64,000 nt of DNA, from the NCBI RefSeq assembly GCF_019703545.1, contig NZ_AP018771.1, forward strand, positions 1,798,001-1,862,000, read 5' to 3'. Origin of the DNA: Haemophilus influenzae. Lineage in GTDB: Bacteria; Pseudomonadota; Gammaproteobacteria; Enterobacterales; Pasteurellaceae. Of this stretch, positions 10,583-20,885 are shown one piece after another. The notes under the pieces are model-generated. The model did not search any database. It worked only from the letters and a program-made list of their open reading frames with translations, and was not told the origin of the DNA. Every line of letters starts with the position of its first letter. The stretch's first letter is position 1. Made by a program: the position numbers and the translations under genes.

Positions 10583-11500
10583 TTATTTTTCGGGAGTGAT
10601 ACTTTTTGATTTTTCTTCATTTTGCGCTTCTAAAGCATCACGCGCGGTACGAATACTTTTTTCAATTAGAGGAACACGCTCATCATCTTTCGGCATTAAG
10701 CGTAGCATCATCGCCCAAGTCACTGCCGCCATTTTATAATCTTCCGTTTCAAAATAACGGAATGCGAGTAAACTCAATGCTTCAATGTTAGTGTGTTCTT
10801 GACGAATCACTTCACGCAATAAATTGCCACCTTTAAGTTTATCAGTCGCATCTTCAGAAAACATCAATATACGAGCATAGCCTAATTTATATTGCACATT
10901 ATCTGGTTCAAGTTTATTAGCCTTTTGATAGCTATCGAATGCCAAACGTGCATCACCTAAATTCATCCCAATTTGACCGAGCATCCACCATTTTTTGGCA
11001 TCAGTTGGATTTTTTTGCAAATCGATTCGAAGTGCGGTAGAAAATTGCTGCATTTCTGTATCAGAAAATGGATTTTTATCTTCATCTTTCATTCGGTCAA
11101 AGAAATAGGGCAATTTCGCATAAGTTTGCTCTAACATCGATTCGGCTTGCCAAGATCCCACCATAAAATAAGAAGGACCTGCGATAATTCCTAACGCTAA
11201 TACACCAGAGATAAACCAAATTTTTCCATAAGATTTGCCAGAATAATCCACATTCTCTTGAACCTTGCTCGGAACATCATCAAGCAAGGTTTTCTGTAAT
11301 TCTTGTTTGAGTTGCTCAACATTTTCAACTAAACCTTGGGAATTATCTTGCTCAATTTCTTCCAAGCGCGAGAAATATAACGCCTTATTTAAATCATCAC
11401 GTTTTTGCCCATGTTTCGCTTTGAATTGACATAATAAAGGATAAAAACAAATTAACGCCACAACTAAAGTGGTTAAGATAAAAATTAATGTAAAATTCAT
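10583..11500 (-). CDS. ccmI: CcmI, TPR apocytochrome c chaperone
   Basis: This is the last gene of the minus-strand cytochrome c maturation operon. The 305-residue protein has two N-terminal membrane helices (about 4-22 and 95-115) flanking a coiled cytoplasmic loop (EEIEQDNSQGLVENVEQLKQ). Tetratricopeptide repeats follow from about residue 160 (DAKKWWMLGQIGMNLGDARL, then KLEPDNVQYKLGYARIL). CcmI (CycH) holds unfolded apocytochromes and presents them to CcmF/CcmH. In E. coli it is fused to CcmH; here the two are separate, adjacent genes with no gap. A relation to NrfG is possible, but the position in the full ccm operon favours CcmI. Confidence 0.88.
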   Translation of the reverse strand: MNFTLIFILTTLVVALICFYPLLCQFKAKHGQKRDDLNKALYFSRLEEIEQDNSQGLVENVEQLKQELQKTLLDDVPSKVQENVDYSGKSYGKIWFISGVLALGIIAGPSYFMVGSWQAESMLEQTYAKLPYFFDRMKDEDKNPFSDTEMQQFSTALRIDLQKNPTDAKKWWMLGQIGMNLGDARLAFDSYQKANKLEPDNVQYKLGYARILMFSEDATDKLKGGNLLREVIRQEHTNIEALSLLAFRYFETEDYKMAAVTWAMMLRLMPKDDERVPLIEKSIRTARDALEAQNEEKSKSITPEK

Positions 11501-11962
11501 CTATTTATCCTTGTTTAATAATTCTGCCAAACGTGCATTATCTTCATCCGTTAAAATCTCTTGGGATTTCACCGCACTTTGGGTTTTAGGTTTGCGTCTT
11601 AATAAAAACACCACGCCTAACAACACAAGCAATAATGGCGCAATCCATAGCACTAATGTGCTCGCTGTTATAGGAGGATCATAGGTTACAAAATTGCCAT
11701 AGCGAGCCACCATATAATCCACTACGTCATTTTTCGATTTGCCTTCTTGTAAAAGCTCAAATACTTTGCCACGCATATCCACTGCGATAGTCGCATTGGA
11801 ATCCGCAATATTGTTATTTTGACATTGAGGGCAACGCAAAGATTGTGTTAATTGATGGTAATCACTCTCTTGCTGTGGAGAACTAAAATTTAATGCGTCA
11901 ATAGCTGAAAACGCCACTGAGCTAAACAAAAATGCGGTCAAAAATAGCCATGTTTTTTTCAT
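11501..11962 (-). CDS. ccmH: CcmH, apocytochrome c thiol reductase subunit
   Basis: CcmH keeps the CXXCH cysteines of apocytochromes reduced in the periplasm and is part of the haem lyase. The 153-residue protein has a signal peptide, the family motif LRCPQCQNNNIADSNA with the redox pair Cys-Pro-Gln-Cys near residue 43, and one C-terminal membrane anchor (LVLWIAPLLLVLLGVVFLL). It corresponds to the N-terminal half of E. coli CcmH. It overlaps the ccmG stop codon by one base (TAATG), indicating translational coupling. Confidence 0.94.
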   Translation of the reverse strand: MKKTWLFLTAFLFSSVAFSAIDALNFSSPQQESDYHQLTQSLRCPQCQNNNIADSNATIAVDMRGKVFELLQEGKSKNDVVDYMVARYGNFVTYDPPITASTLVLWIAPLLLVLLGVVFLLRRKPKTQSAVKSQEILTDEDNARLAELLNKDK

Positions 11963-12507
11963 TATTGTTGCTCCGAAAGTTTGTCATGAATTGGTTTTAA
12001 AGTCTGAGTCCAAACTTTTTCGTTTACATCTCCAGCATAACGATAATGAATCACACCTTTTCCATCTACAATGAACGTTTCTGGCGCACCATATACCCCT
12101 AAATCCAAACCGAAAGAACCTTTTTCATCTTTTAAAACAACTTGATAAGGATTGCCAAGATCTTTTAACCACTTCATTGCTTTAGGTGATTCATCTTTAT
12201 AATCTAAACCGATAATTCTCACACCCTCTTTAGCAAGTTTGTTTAAATATTGATGTTCGGCATAACAAGTCGGACACCAAGTCGCCCATACGTTAAGCAA
12301 AACTGGCTCACCTTGTTGAAACAATTCATTCGTGTAAGTTTTATTTTCAAACAACTCCGTCAAATTTTTTGCCGGCACAGGCTTTCCAACCAAAGCAGAC
12401 TCTAATGCTTTAATATCTTCACCTTGCGCATTGCGTTTTAATTGCACCAAAAATGCAATTGTTATCGATAAAAAGAGAATAAGAGGAACGAGTAATTTTT
12501 TTTTCAT
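11962..12507 (-). CDS. ccmG: CcmG/DsbE, periplasmic thioredoxin for cytochrome c maturation
   Basis: This 181-residue membrane-tethered thioredoxin has an N-terminal anchor (LLVPLILFLSITIAFLVQL), then a thioredoxin fold with active site WCPTC near residue 79 and the conserved acidic GVYGAPETFIVDGKG loop. It reduces the disulfide of apocytochrome c or CcmH using electrons from DsbD-type proteins. It lies between ccmF and ccmH in the operon. A GC-rich hairpin array separates it from ccmF, unlike the tight spacing elsewhere in this operon. Confidence 0.94.
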   Translation of the reverse strand: MKKKLLVPLILFLSITIAFLVQLKRNAQGEDIKALESALVGKPVPAKNLTELFENKTYTNELFQQGEPVLLNVWATWCPTCYAEHQYLNKLAKEGVRIIGLDYKDESPKAMKWLKDLGNPYQVVLKDEKGSFGLDLGVYGAPETFIVDGKGVIHYRYAGDVNEKVWTQTLKPIHDKLSEQQ

Positions 12508-12544
12508 TTTTTACCGCACTTTTTCATTAACTTTGCTCCACCCA

Positions 12545-12640
12545 TTTATGGGGGGAGCTGTCGCGAAGTGACTGAGGGGGGATATCGTAATCCCCCTTCC
12601 GCCCTTCGGGCACCTTCCCCCGCAAGCAGGGGAAGGCAAG
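12545..12640. repeat. GC-rich multi-hairpin intergenic repeat between ccmF and ccmG
   Basis: This stretch is much richer in G and C than its surroundings and holds three consecutive hairpins: GGGGGAT/ATCCCCC (12577-12583 with 12590-12596), GCCC/GGGC (12601-12604 with 12608-12611) and CCTTCCCC/GGGGAAGG (12613-12620 with 12629-12636). It looks like a small dispersed palindromic (MITE-like) element inserted in the operon, though other copies cannot be checked within this window. Confidence 0.6.
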
Positions 12641-12647
12641 AATAAAA

Positions 12648-14594
12648 TTATTTCTTCAACAACACATTAAACCGATAGCGTCGATCGAACATGCACAACA
12701 ATCCACCTAACGCCATAAATAAGCCGCCAATCCAAATCCAGCGAATAAATGGCTTGTAATATAAGCGTAACGCCCAAGAATTATCCTCAAGTTTTTCGCC
12801 GAGAGCCACATAGAGGTCACGAGTTAAACCACCAGCAATTGCGGCTTCTGTCATAGACATCCGACTTACTGTGTAAAAACGTTTTTCTGCGAATAAACTT
12901 GCCTCTGGTTGCCCATCTTTCGAAATATCAATTTGAGCTTTTCCACCAATATAGTTTGGACCATTTTCATCCGTCACACCAGCGAATTTAAAATCGTAAC
13001 GACCAATTTGTGCGTTCTCGCCAACTTTCATTCTCACATCACGTTCTACGCTAAAGTTTTGGCTAAATGCGATCCCCCAAACAGTCATAGCTACGCCTAA
13101 GTGAGCTAACATCATTCCCCAATGAGAACGAGATAGTTTGCGTACGCCAACAAAGAATGATTCACGATGCGTCGCACGTTGTTGCAATTCATAAAGCACA
13201 AGTAACACAATAATCACAGTCATCATTGAACCAAGCACTGAACTCACGGTAATTTTATCTTGCAAGAAATAAGGTAACGCAAAACCTGCAATCAGCATAA
13301 CAAATACGCTGATAACAACAGGCGTACGAATTGCAGAAAATTGGTCTCTACGCCATTTCACTAAAGGTCCAATACCAAGCAATAATGCAAATGGTGTCAT
13401 AATAATTAAGAACATTTGATCAAAGAACGGTGCACCAATAGAAATAGAGCCTAAACCAAGTTGTTTGTGAACGAGTGGTAACAACGTTCCTAAGAATACA
13501 ACGCAAAGTGCGGTCATTAATAAGATATTATTCAATAACAACATACTTTCACGTGAATAGCGTTCTGCATTATCACGAGAACGAATTTGACTGCCTTTAT
13601 ACGCATAGAGTGCAAGCGAACCGCCAATTACCACAACGAGGTAAGCCAAAATATACAAACCACGAGTTGGATCCGATGCAAATGCGTGAACTGAAACTAA
13701 GATACCAGAACGAACTAAGAAGGTGCCGAGCAGACAAAGTGAAAAGGCTAAAATCGCAAGTAATACCGTCCAAGCTTTGAAAGAACCACGTTTTTCTGTC
13801 ACAGAAAGAGAGTGAATCAATGCAGTACCAGCAAGCCACGGCATAAACGATGAGTTTTCTACTGGATCCCAGAACCACCAGCCCCCCCAGCCAAGCTCAT
13901 AATAAGCCCACCAAGAACCGAGTACGATACCTAAAGTTAAAAACACCCAAGCAGCAAGCGTCCAAGGACGTGACCAACGTGCCCAAGCTGAATCTAATTT
14001 TCCAGTCATTAAGGATGCAATCGCAAACGCAAATGCCACCGAAAAACCCACATAGCCCATATAAAGTAATGGAGGGTGGAAAATCAAGCCTACATCTTGC
14101 AACATTGGATTAAGTTCTTTTCCATCTACTGGGAAATCAGGGAAAGTACGCGTGAAAGGATTTGATGTAAACAAGACGAACAATACAAAACCGACGCTAA
14201 TAATCCCCATAATACCAAGCACGCGAGCAACCGCTTCTTGGGGTAAATGTTTACTCAATAAAGCAACGGCAAATGACCAAACCGCCAGTAGCCAAATCCA
14301 CAGTAACAAAGAGCCTTCATGGGAACCCCATACCGCAGATAAACGATAATAAATGGGTAAAGTAGTATTAGAATTATTTACAATATATTGCACGCTAAAA
14401 TCATTGACTGCGAATAGATAAAATAGCGCAGCAAAAGCAATGCTTAGGCTTGCAAATAAACCATAAGTCATTGGGCGAGCTAATGCCATTAATTGTACAT
14501 TGCCCTTTTCCGCCCCCCACAAAGGGAAAATCGCCAACATAAGCGATACAGCTAAACTTAAAGCCAGCGCATAATTTCCTAATTCAGCAATCAT
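12648..14594 (-). CDS. ccmF: CcmF, cytochrome c haem lyase subunit
   Basis: CcmF is the large inner-membrane subunit of the haem lyase that takes haem from holo-CcmE and attaches it to the CXXCH motifs of apocytochromes in the periplasm. The 648-residue protein has about 15 membrane segments, the tryptophan-rich WWD motif [18 protein letters not shown] near residue 235, and a conserved periplasmic domain near the C-terminus. Its length matches the family. The start codon overlaps the ccmE stop codon (ATGA), indicating coupling. Confidence 0.96.
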   Translation of the reverse strand: MIAELGNYALALSLAVSLMLAIFPLWGAEKGNVQLMALARPMTYGLFASLSIAFAALFYLFAVNDFSVQYIVNNSNTTLPIYYRLSAVWGSHEGSLLLWIWLLAVWSFAVALLSKHLPQEAVARVLGIMGIISVGFVLFVLFTSNPFTRTFPDFPVDGKELNPMLQDVGLIFHPPLLYMGYVGFSVAFAFAIASLMTGKLDSAWARWSRPWTLAAWVFLTLGIVLGSWWAYYELGWGGWWFWDPVENSSFMPWLAGTALIHSLSVTEKRGSFKAWTVLLAILAFSLCLLGTFLVRSGILVSVHAFASDPTRGLYILAYLVVVIGGSLALYAYKGSQIRSRDNAERYSRESMLLLNNILLMTALCVVFLGTLLPLVHKQLGLGSISIGAPFFDQMFLIIMTPFALLLGIGPLVKWRRDQFSAIRTPVVISVFVMLIAGFALPYFLQDKITVSSVLGSMMTVIIVLLVLYELQQRATHRESFFVGVRKLSRSHWGMMLAHLGVAMTVWGIAFSQNFSVERDVRMKVGENAQIGRYDFKFAGVTDENGPNYIGGKAQIDISKDGQPEASLFAEKRFYTVSRMSMTEAAIAGGLTRDLYVALGEKLEDNSWALRLYYKPFIRWIWIGGLFMALGGLLCMFDRRYRFNVLLKK

Positions 14595-15112
14595 TTTGCG
14601 CCTTCTTTTTCTTGACGATCACGCTCACTTTCGCCTTTTAAATCTGCTGCCTTAATCCCCATTGGTTTATGTACTTTTTGCATTTTTTCGCCTAATTCTG
14701 GCGGCACATAATTTTCATCGTGTTTAGCCAATACTTCTGTCGCGCTTAAAACCGCTGACTGAGTTAATACGCCTTGAGCCACAATCCCCTGCCCTTCACG
14801 GAAAAGATCTGGCAAAATGCCTTCATATTCAACAGTGATCGCAGGACCAATATCATTTAAATCGAACCGCACTTTTAAGCTTTTTGGATCACGCACTACC
14901 GTGCCTTCAACCACCATACCGCCAACACGAATACGCTGCCCCACTTCAGGTTTTTGATTCGGATTATTATCCTTACCTTGAATCACTTCAGATGGCGTAT
15001 AAAACAAGTCGATATTTTGACGTAATGCATACAGCATCAATCCACTTGCAATAGCAATGCCAAGCACAACAAAAATGACTAATTTAAATCTGGATTTACG
15101 TCTTGGATTCAT
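14591..15112 (-). CDS. ccmE: CcmE, periplasmic haem chaperone
   Basis: CcmE binds haem covalently through a histidine and hands it to the CcmF/H lyase. The 173-residue protein has one N-terminal anchor after a basic patch ([20 protein letters not shown]), an OB-fold domain with GGMVVEGTV, and the haem-binding signature [13 protein letters not shown] near residue 130 with the reactive His. It overlaps ccmD upstream and ccmF downstream by four bases each. Confidence 0.96.
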   Translation of the reverse strand: MNPRRKSRFKLVIFVVLGIAIASGLMLYALRQNIDLFYTPSEVIQGKDNNPNQKPEVGQRIRVGGMVVEGTVVRDPKSLKVRFDLNDIGPAITVEYEGILPDLFREGQGIVAQGVLTQSAVLSATEVLAKHDENYVPPELGEKMQKVHKPMGIKAADLKGESERDRQEKEGAK

Positions 15113-15312
15113 AGTGTGTCCCCCTTATTTGCTTGTTGTAAACGTTCTTCGCGTTGTTGCTCACGCAATACATTTTGTAACACTGTCTTGCGTTGTTTTA
15201 CACTTTGAACAATTAAGGCAATAACTGCCACTAAACTTACTGCATAGGATAACCATACGTAAAAACCGTAGCCACCCATATTAAAAAAATCACTCCAAGT
15301 TTGGAAAAACAT
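15109..15312 (-). CDS. ccmD: CcmD, small membrane subunit of the haem-export complex
   Basis: The 67-residue protein has one membrane helix ([21 protein letters not shown]) followed by a highly charged cytoplasmic tail ([12 protein letters not shown]), the standard CcmD architecture. It helps release holo-CcmE from the CcmABC transporter. The family is small and poorly conserved, so position between ccmC and ccmE is part of the evidence. Confidence 0.9.
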   Translation of the reverse strand: MFFQTWSDFFNMGGYGFYVWLSYAVSLVAVIALIVQSVKQRKTVLQNVLREQQREERLQQANKGDTL

Positions 15313-15354
15313 AAAATATTCCTTATAAAAAATCGCTAAAAAACTAACCGCACT

Positions 15355-16095
15355 TTATTTCAGTGTTTGAGCTAATGCTTTAACCCAAGGACGTTTTGCA
15401 TCTTCTTTCAATAATTCCACGCGATAACGAACTAAAGTAAGCCAAATATACAAGGTCAAAAAACCGAAGATACACAAAATTAATGGAACCAACATTGGAA
15501 TTGCAATGGATGGTTTTTCAAATTTGGTAATACTCGCCCCTTGATGTAATGTGTTCCACCACTCCACCGAAAAATGAATAATCGGTAAAATCACGACCGT
15601 TGTAATGCATAAAATCCCCGCCGCTTTTGCGCCTATGTTACGATCTGAAAAAGCAGAATAAAGGGCTAAGATACCAAGATAAAGAAAGAATAAAATCAAT
15701 TCTGCAGTTAAGCGAGCATCCCACACCCACCAAGTACCCCACATTGGTTTCCCCCAAATTGCCCCCGTAACAAGCGATAAGAAAGTAAACAATGCACCAA
15801 TTGGTGCCATTGCAATCATTGCGAGGTGAGCTTGCTTAATTTGCCACACTAGGGCAACCACAGCTGCAATCGCCATTGAACCGTACACACCCATTGACCA
15901 AATCGCTGTCGGCACATGTACATACATAATTCGGAAACTATTGCCCTGTTGGTAATCTGCTGGGGCGAATGCTAAGCCCCATACAATGCCAACACCGAGT
16001 AAGATAAGCGTTAAAAATGCAAATAACGGACTCAATTTACCGCAGATACGATATTGAGTTTCAGGTTTTGCATAAGGATGTAACCACTTCCACAT
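15355..16095 (-). CDS. ccmC: CcmC, haem handling protein that loads CcmE
   Basis: The 246-residue inner-membrane protein has six hydrophobic segments and the WWD motif (WGTWWVWDARLTAEL) near residue 125, which with flanking histidines presents haem to CcmE. Length agrees with E. coli CcmC (245). It sits between ccmB and ccmD; the short gap to ccmD contains an uptake signal near 15347. Confidence 0.95.
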   Translation of the reverse strand: MWKWLHPYAKPETQYRICGKLSPLFAFLTLILLGVGIVWGLAFAPADYQQGNSFRIMYVHVPTAIWSMGVYGSMAIAAVVALVWQIKQAHLAMIAMAPIGALFTFLSLVTGAIWGKPMWGTWWVWDARLTAELILFFLYLGILALYSAFSDRNIGAKAAGILCITTVVILPIIHFSVEWWNTLHQGASITKFEKPSIAIPMLVPLILCIFGFLTLYIWLTLVRYRVELLKEDAKRPWVKALAQTLK

Positions 16096-16155
16096 AAAAA
16101 AGATCCTTAAAAATTAAAGAGAAAAACCACCGCACTTTTATACAATGAAATAAAA

Positions 16156-16821
16156 TTAATTATCTAAACTAATTCGCAACGCTGCCGCGATAGCAAAAGG
16201 CGAAAGCGTTACTGCACCAACCATCATGGCACCTAAAATCGCCAGTTGTCCCCCATAAGGCACATTTAATCCTGCTGCCTCTAATACAGATGAAGCAAAA
16301 ATTAAAACAGGAATAAACAACGGAACAACAAGCAAACTCAACAACACGCCACCTTTTCGCAATCCCACCGTTAAAGCGACGCCAATTGCACCGATACAAC
16401 TCAATACAGGGGTGCCCAGTAACAATGTCAAAACTAATGCCCACCAAATATTGACCTCAAGAGAAAGCAACAAAGCGGCAATAGGTGATAGCAAAATAAG
16501 CGGCAAACCAGTGAGCAACCAATGTGCAACGACTTTAGCCAAAGCTGTCATTGGCAAAGGCTGTGCGGTTAGCATTAATTGTTCAAGAGAGCCATCAATA
16601 AAATCATCACGGAATAAACGCTCAAAAGAAAGCAATGCTGAAAGTAATGCAGCTACCCATGCGATACCCGGTGCGATACGGGAAAGTAATTTAGGCTCTG
16701 GCCCAATAACAAGCGGAAACAAAGTAATCACAAGCAAAAAGAACCATAGCGGATTTAAAATCTCCGCATTTTTGCGCATCGCAATTTGAAGTTCTCGTTT
16801 AATTATCTCTAAAAAAATCAT
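16156..16821 (-). CDS. ccmB: CcmB, membrane subunit of the haem-export ABC transporter
   Basis: The 221-residue protein has six hydrophobic segments and conserved residues of the CcmB family (FRDDFIDGSLEQLML near residue 70). It is the permease partner of CcmA. With CcmC and CcmD it forms the complex that releases haem-loaded CcmE at the cost of ATP. It starts 4 bp after the ccmA stop codon. Confidence 0.95.
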   Translation of the reverse strand: MIFLEIIKRELQIAMRKNAEILNPLWFFLLVITLFPLVIGPEPKLLSRIAPGIAWVAALLSALLSFERLFRDDFIDGSLEQLMLTAQPLPMTALAKVVAHWLLTGLPLILLSPIAALLLSLEVNIWWALVLTLLLGTPVLSCIGAIGVALTVGLRKGGVLLSLLVVPLFIPVLIFASSVLEAAGLNVPYGGQLAILGAMMVGAVTLSPFAIAAALRISLDN

Positions 16822-16825
16822 TAAG

Positions 16826-17464
16826 TTATTCCGCTTTATAAGCCGCTAAATTCAATTTTTGCAGATGAGAACTTGGCACTTCTTGGTGGCTGGTCAATAA
16901 CACAATACCTCCACGTTGAGCGTGCTCATCAAAAAGTGCGGTTAGAATTTTCACGCCTTTTTTATCAATCGCAGTAAAGGGCTCATCTAAAATCCATAAG
17001 GGCGCTTGAGACAGCCATAAGCGACCTAACGCGATACGCTTTTGTTGCCCAGCAGAAAGTTGTGCAGCAGGCAAATCTTCACGCCCTAATAATCCCACTT
17101 TCTCAAGCAAATCCCACAACATATCGGTGTTTTGTTCAGCTTGACTAATTCGTTGATAAAACTGCAAATTTTCCCACGCCGTTAGCTCTGGTTTAACGCC
17201 TAAAAGATGTCCTAAATAAAGCAAATTTTGATGATACTGTTCACGTTGTTTAGAAATTGCTTCAGCATCCCACCGCACTTCGCCTTCTAAAGGTTGAGCT
17301 AAACCAGCAAGAATACGTAACAAGCTCGTTTTACCTATGCCGTTATGCCCTTCAATTTGTACAAAATCACCGCTATTAAAATCGCAAGTCAAAGCACGAA
17401 AAAGTACTCGCTCACCACGTTGGCAGGATAAATTTTGCAGAGATAACTTGTGTGGTTCAAACAT
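16826..17464 (-). CDS. ccmA: CcmA, ATPase of the haem-export ABC transporter
   Basis: This is the first gene of the ccm operon. The 212-residue ATP-binding subunit shows Walker [10 protein letters not shown] near residue 40, the ABC signature LSAGQQKR near 137 and Walker B LWILDEPF followed by a switch His (TSHQE). Its job is to power release of holo-CcmE. The operon leader (17465-17712) is shared with divergently transcribed sodA, so the two units could share oxygen-dependent control. Confidence 0.95.
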   Translation of the reverse strand: MFEPHKLSLQNLSCQRGERVLFRALTCDFNSGDFVQIEGHNGIGKTSLLRILAGLAQPLEGEVRWDAEAISKQREQYHQNLLYLGHLLGVKPELTAWENLQFYQRISQAEQNTDMLWDLLEKVGLLGREDLPAAQLSAGQQKRIALGRLWLSQAPLWILDEPFTAIDKKGVKILTALFDEHAQRGGIVLLTSHQEVPSSHLQKLNLAAYKAE

Positions 17465-17616
17465 AATTGCAAAGGGAAAATAAAAAGTGGTGGTATTCTA
17501 ATATTTGATGAAATTTTCGCAACTCAAACACATAACTCTTTAGAAGTAGATCGATAGGTTTATTGATTTAAAACAAAATTTAATAAATTCACTTTTTAAA
17601 AAAGAAAAAACATTTA

Positions 17617-17630
17617 ATGATCTAAATCAA
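17617..17630. promoter_or_regulatory. FNR-type site in the sodA/ccmA divergent region
   Basis: ATGATCTAAATCAA fits the FNR box (TTGAT-N4-ATCAA on the other strand) with one mismatch. A -10-like TATTAT lies at 17640-17645, so the box would cover the core promoter of sodA, a position expected for anaerobic repression. Confidence 0.6.
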
Positions 17631-17712
17631 TTTTTTTGCTATTATTTGCTCAATTTTGGTTATAGACCAAAACCTCAACGAAATCTGTTTTTAACAATAG
17701 AAGGAATACATT

Positions 17713-18348
17713 ATGTCTTACACTCTCCCTGAATTAGGCTATGCCTACAATGCGTTAGAACCACATTTTGATGCGCAAACAATGGAAATCCATCATAGTA
17801 AACACCACCAAGCTTACGTAAACAATGCAAATGCTGCATTAGAAGGTTTACCTGCTGAATTAGTAGAAATGTATCCGGGTCATTTAATTTCTAACCTTGA
17901 TAAAATTCCTGCAGAAAAACGTGGAGCATTACGTAATAATGCTGGAGGCCACACAAACCACAGTTTATTTTGGAAAAGCTTGAAAAAAGGCACTACTTTA
18001 CAAGGCGCATTAAAAGATGCGATTGAACGCGATTTCGGTTCTGTAGATGCATTTAAAGCAGAGTTTGAAAAAGCAGCAGCAACTCGTTTCGGTTCAGGAT
18101 GGGCATGGTTAGTATTAACCGCTGAAGGTAAATTAGCCGTTGTATCAACAGCAAACCAAGATAACCCATTAATGGGTAAAGAAGTGGCAGGTTGTGAGGG
18201 TTTCCCACTTTTAGGTTTAGACGTTTGGGAACACGCTTACTACTTAAAATTCCAAAACCGCCGTCCAGACTACATTAAAGAATTCTGGAATGTGGTAAAC
18301 TGGGATTTCGTTGCAGAACGTTTTGAACAAAAAAACAGCACACTGTAA
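17713..18348 (+). CDS. sodA: Superoxide dismutase [Mn]
   Basis: SodA converts superoxide to oxygen and hydrogen peroxide in the cytoplasm. The 211-residue protein carries the four metal ligands in their usual setting: His in [13 protein letters not shown], His in [13 protein letters not shown], and Asp/His in [12 protein letters not shown]. The [12 protein letters not shown] context and length are those of the Mn type. RBS AGAAGGA precedes the ATG. The gene stands alone, closed by a terminator, and is divergent from ccmA. Confidence 0.96.
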   Translation: MSYTLPELGYAYNALEPHFDAQTMEIHHSKHHQAYVNNANAALEGLPAELVEMYPGHLISNLDKIPAEKRGALRNNAGGHTNHSLFWKSLKKGTTLQGALKDAIERDFGSVDAFKAEFEKAAATRFGSGWAWLVLTAEGKLAVVSTANQDNPLMGKEVAGCEGFPLLGLDVWEHAYYLKFQNRRPDYIKEFWNVVNWDFVAERFEQKNSTL

Positions 18349-18371
18349 CTGTGCAAAATAATAAACATAGG

Positions 18372-18397
18372 AAAACCTAGCAAAAGTTAGGTTTTTC
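18372..18397 (+). terminator. Terminator after sodA
   Basis: An 8-bp stem, AAAACCTA (18372-18379) with TAGGTTTT (18388-18395), and a T-run. The rest of the non-coding interval up to 18766 is AT-rich with no gene or clear regulatory site that I can support; it should hold the mla promoter. Confidence 0.85.
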
Positions 18398-18766
18398 TGC
18401 TTTCCTCTCTATAACTTTTCTTTTGCAATCTTTTTTATCAAATCTGTATCTTTTACAGGCTTATTATTTATAGGCATTTATCAATGTTTATTTTCCATAA
18501 ACAAAGTATTATTAAAATTCAATAAATAATGAAGAAATGTAAAGCTGCTTTAGTGAGGTCAAAAAGAATGTTACTATGGCAAAATTTTAAGTTATTAAAA
18601 ATAGAATTTATCACTATTTTTTATAGCTATTTTTATGACCACATTAAAGTTAAGCCAAAGAAATGTGTTGCTATAAATAACAAAACTTAATCTTTAAATT
18701 AAACAAATCTAACTTTTTAAGGTCATATAAAACTGATTGAACTTTTTATTTATAAACGAGATTTTA

Positions 18767-19561
18767 ATGAATCAAAATCTAATTGAAGTTAAGAATCTCA
18801 CCTTTAAACGCGGTGATCGCGTGATTTACGATAACCTGAATTTGCAAGTAAAAAAGGGGAAAATCACTGCGATCATGGGGCCGTCGGGGATTGGTAAAAC
18901 CACCTTACTTAAATTGATCGGTGGGCAACTAATGCCAGAGCAAGGTGAAATTTTGTTTGATGGACAAGATATTTGTCGTCTATCTAATCGTGAACTGTAC
19001 GAAGTACGCAAGCGGATGGGGATGTTATTCCAATCAGGTGCACTTTTTACGGATATTTCTACTTTTGATAATGTCGCCTTTCCAATTCGTGAACATACGC
19101 ATTTGCCTGAAAGTTTAATTCGTCAAATCGTGTTGATGAAATTGGAGGCGGTTGGGTTGCGAGGTGCTGCCGCATTGATGCCTTCAGAACTTTCCGGTGG
19201 TATGGCTCGTCGAGCTGCATTAGCGCGTGCTATTGCGCTTGACCCTGATTTAATTATGTTTGATGAGCCATTTACGGGGCAAGATCCGATTAGTATGGGC
19301 GTAATTTTAAGCCTGATTAAACGATTAAATGAAGCGTTAAATTTGACTTCTATCGTAGTGTCACACGATGTGGAGGAAGTATTGAGTATTGCAGATTATG
19401 CCTATATTATTGCAGACCAAAAAGTCATCGCAGAAGGAACATCTGAGCAGCTTTTACAAAGCCAAGATCCGCGAGTGGTGCAATTCTTAAAAGGTGAATC
19501 TGATGGTCCTGTGCGCTTTAAGTACCCAGCGCAAGATTATATGAAGGAATTGTTTGAATGA
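18767..19561 (+). CDS. mlaF: MlaF, ATPase of the phospholipid-trafficking ABC transporter
   Basis: MlaF is the ATPase of the Mla system, which maintains outer-membrane lipid asymmetry by moving phospholipids between membranes. Started at the ATG at 18767 ([13 protein letters not shown]) it has 264 residues. Walker [10 protein letters not shown], signature LSGGMARR and Walker B LIMFDEPF are intact. The [13 protein letters not shown] form of the signature is typical of MlaF. It overlaps mlaE by 4 bp and heads mlaFEDCB-ibaG-murA. Confidence 0.95.
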   Translation: MNQNLIEVKNLTFKRGDRVIYDNLNLQVKKGKITAIMGPSGIGKTTLLKLIGGQLMPEQGEILFDGQDICRLSNRELYEVRKRMGMLFQSGALFTDISTFDNVAFPIREHTHLPESLIRQIVLMKLEAVGLRGAAALMPSELSGGMARRAALARAIALDPDLIMFDEPFTGQDPISMGVILSLIKRLNEALNLTSIVVSHDVEEVLSIADYAYIIADQKVIAEGTSEQLLQSQDPRVVQFLKGESDGPVRFKYPAQDYMKELFE

Positions 19562-20343
19562 TCGTCAATTTTATTTCTGCTTTAGGAAAACAGGTGATCG
19601 ACTTTTTCCGTGCATTGGGGCGAGCAGGCTTTATGTTATTTGGTGCATTGATCGGCAAGCCACAAATTCGTAAGCATTTTCCTTTGCTTGTGAAGCAAAT
19701 GCATGTTTTAGGTGTCCAATCGTTACTCATTATTTTGTTGTCCGGTTTATTTATTGGAATGGTGTTAGGACTACAAGGTTATGTCGTATTAGTTGATTTT
19801 TCTGCTGAAACAAGTTTAGGTCAGTTAGTGGCACTTTCTCTTTTGCGAGAATTAGGGCCTGTTGTTACCGCACTTTTATTTGCTGGTCGAGCTGGTTCGG
19901 CTTTAACAGCTGAAATAGGCTTAATGAAAGCCACTGAACAACTTTCTAGTCTTGAAATGATGGCTGTTGATCCTTTACGTCGAGTGATTGCACCTCGTTT
20001 TTGGGCAGGGGTTATTTCCATGCCAATTTTGTCAATCTTGTTTATCGCGATTGGTATTTGGGGCGGTTCCTTAGTAGGTGTGGATTGGAAAGGTGTTGAT
20101 TCAGGCAGCTTTTGGTCTGTTATGCAAAATTCCGTGAGTTGGAGCTATGATATTTTAAATGGCTTTATTAAAGCGGTTTTCTTTGCTGTAGCCGTAACTT
20201 GGATTGCACTTTTTAATGGTTATGATTGTATGCCAACATCAGAAGGTATCAGTCAAGCTACAACACGAACAGTTGTGCATGCATCTCTTGTTGTTCTAGG
20301 ATTAGATTTTATTTTGACTGCTATTATGTTTGGTGCAAGTTAA
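19558..20343 (+). CDS. mlaE: MlaE, permease of the phospholipid-trafficking ABC transporter
   Basis: The 261-residue inner-membrane protein has an N-terminal amphipathic region and about five membrane helices. It carries the family signature ([20 protein letters not shown], then [15 protein letters not shown]). It forms the membrane channel bound by MlaF on the inside and the MlaD hexamer on the outside. Translation is coupled to mlaF through an ATGA overlap. Confidence 0.95.
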   Translation: MIVNFISALGKQVIDFFRALGRAGFMLFGALIGKPQIRKHFPLLVKQMHVLGVQSLLIILLSGLFIGMVLGLQGYVVLVDFSAETSLGQLVALSLLRELGPVVTALLFAGRAGSALTAEIGLMKATEQLSSLEMMAVDPLRRVIAPRFWAGVISMPILSILFIAIGIWGGSLVGVDWKGVDSGSFWSVMQNSVSWSYDILNGFIKAVFFAVAVTWIALFNGYDCMPTSEGISQATTRTVVHASLVVLGLDFILTAIMFGAS

Positions 20344-20352
20344 GGATTTTTT

Positions 20353-20853
20353 ATGAGACAAACAATTAAATATGAATTTTGGGTCGGGTTATTTTTATTA
20401 CTTGGTATTGGTGCCTTAGTTTTTTTAGGTTTACGCGTAGCTAATGTACAAGGTTTTGCTGAGACGAAATCTTATACCGTGACGGCAATTTTTAATAATA
20501 TTGGCGGACTTAAAGTGCGCGCACCACTAAAAATTGGAGGCGTAGTAATTGGGCGTGTGAGTGCTATTACGCTTGATGAAAAAAGCTATTTACCAAAAGT
20601 AAGTATTGCGATTAATCAAGAATATAATGAAATCCCAGAAAACAGTTCTTTATCAATTAAAACATCAGGTTTATTAGGTGAGCAATATATTGCCTTGACA
20701 ATAGGTTTTGATGATGGAGATACAGCAATGCTTAAAAATGGTAGCCAAATTCAAGACACTACATCAGCTATAGTATTGGAAGATTTAATTGGGCAATTCT
20801 TATACGGAAGTAAAAAATCAGACGGCAATGAAAAATCAGAATCCGCAGAATAA
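20353..20853 (+). CDS. mlaD: MlaD, MCE-domain phospholipid-binding subunit
   Basis: The 166-residue protein has one N-terminal membrane anchor (WVGLFLLLGIGALVFLGLRV) and a single MCE domain (about residues 38-115, with IGGLKVRAPLKIGGVVIGRV). The hydrophobic C-terminal helix (VLEDLIGQFLYG) lines the hexamer pore. It passes phospholipid between MlaE and the periplasmic carrier MlaC. Slightly shorter than E. coli MlaD (183). Confidence 0.94.
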   Translation: MRQTIKYEFWVGLFLLLGIGALVFLGLRVANVQGFAETKSYTVTAIFNNIGGLKVRAPLKIGGVVIGRVSAITLDEKSYLPKVSIAINQEYNEIPENSSLSIKTSGLLGEQYIALTIGFDDGDTAMLKNGSQIQDTTSAIVLEDLIGQFLYGSKKSDGNEKSESAE

Positions 20854-20885
20854 TAGGTTAAATTTTATAAATTAGGAGATTGATA

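Noticed and set aside
13475..13780. 101-codon plus-strand frame inside ccmF
   Set aside because: It is antisense to a well-conserved gene, with composition that mirrors ccmF codons and no ribosome-binding site or homology that I recognise.
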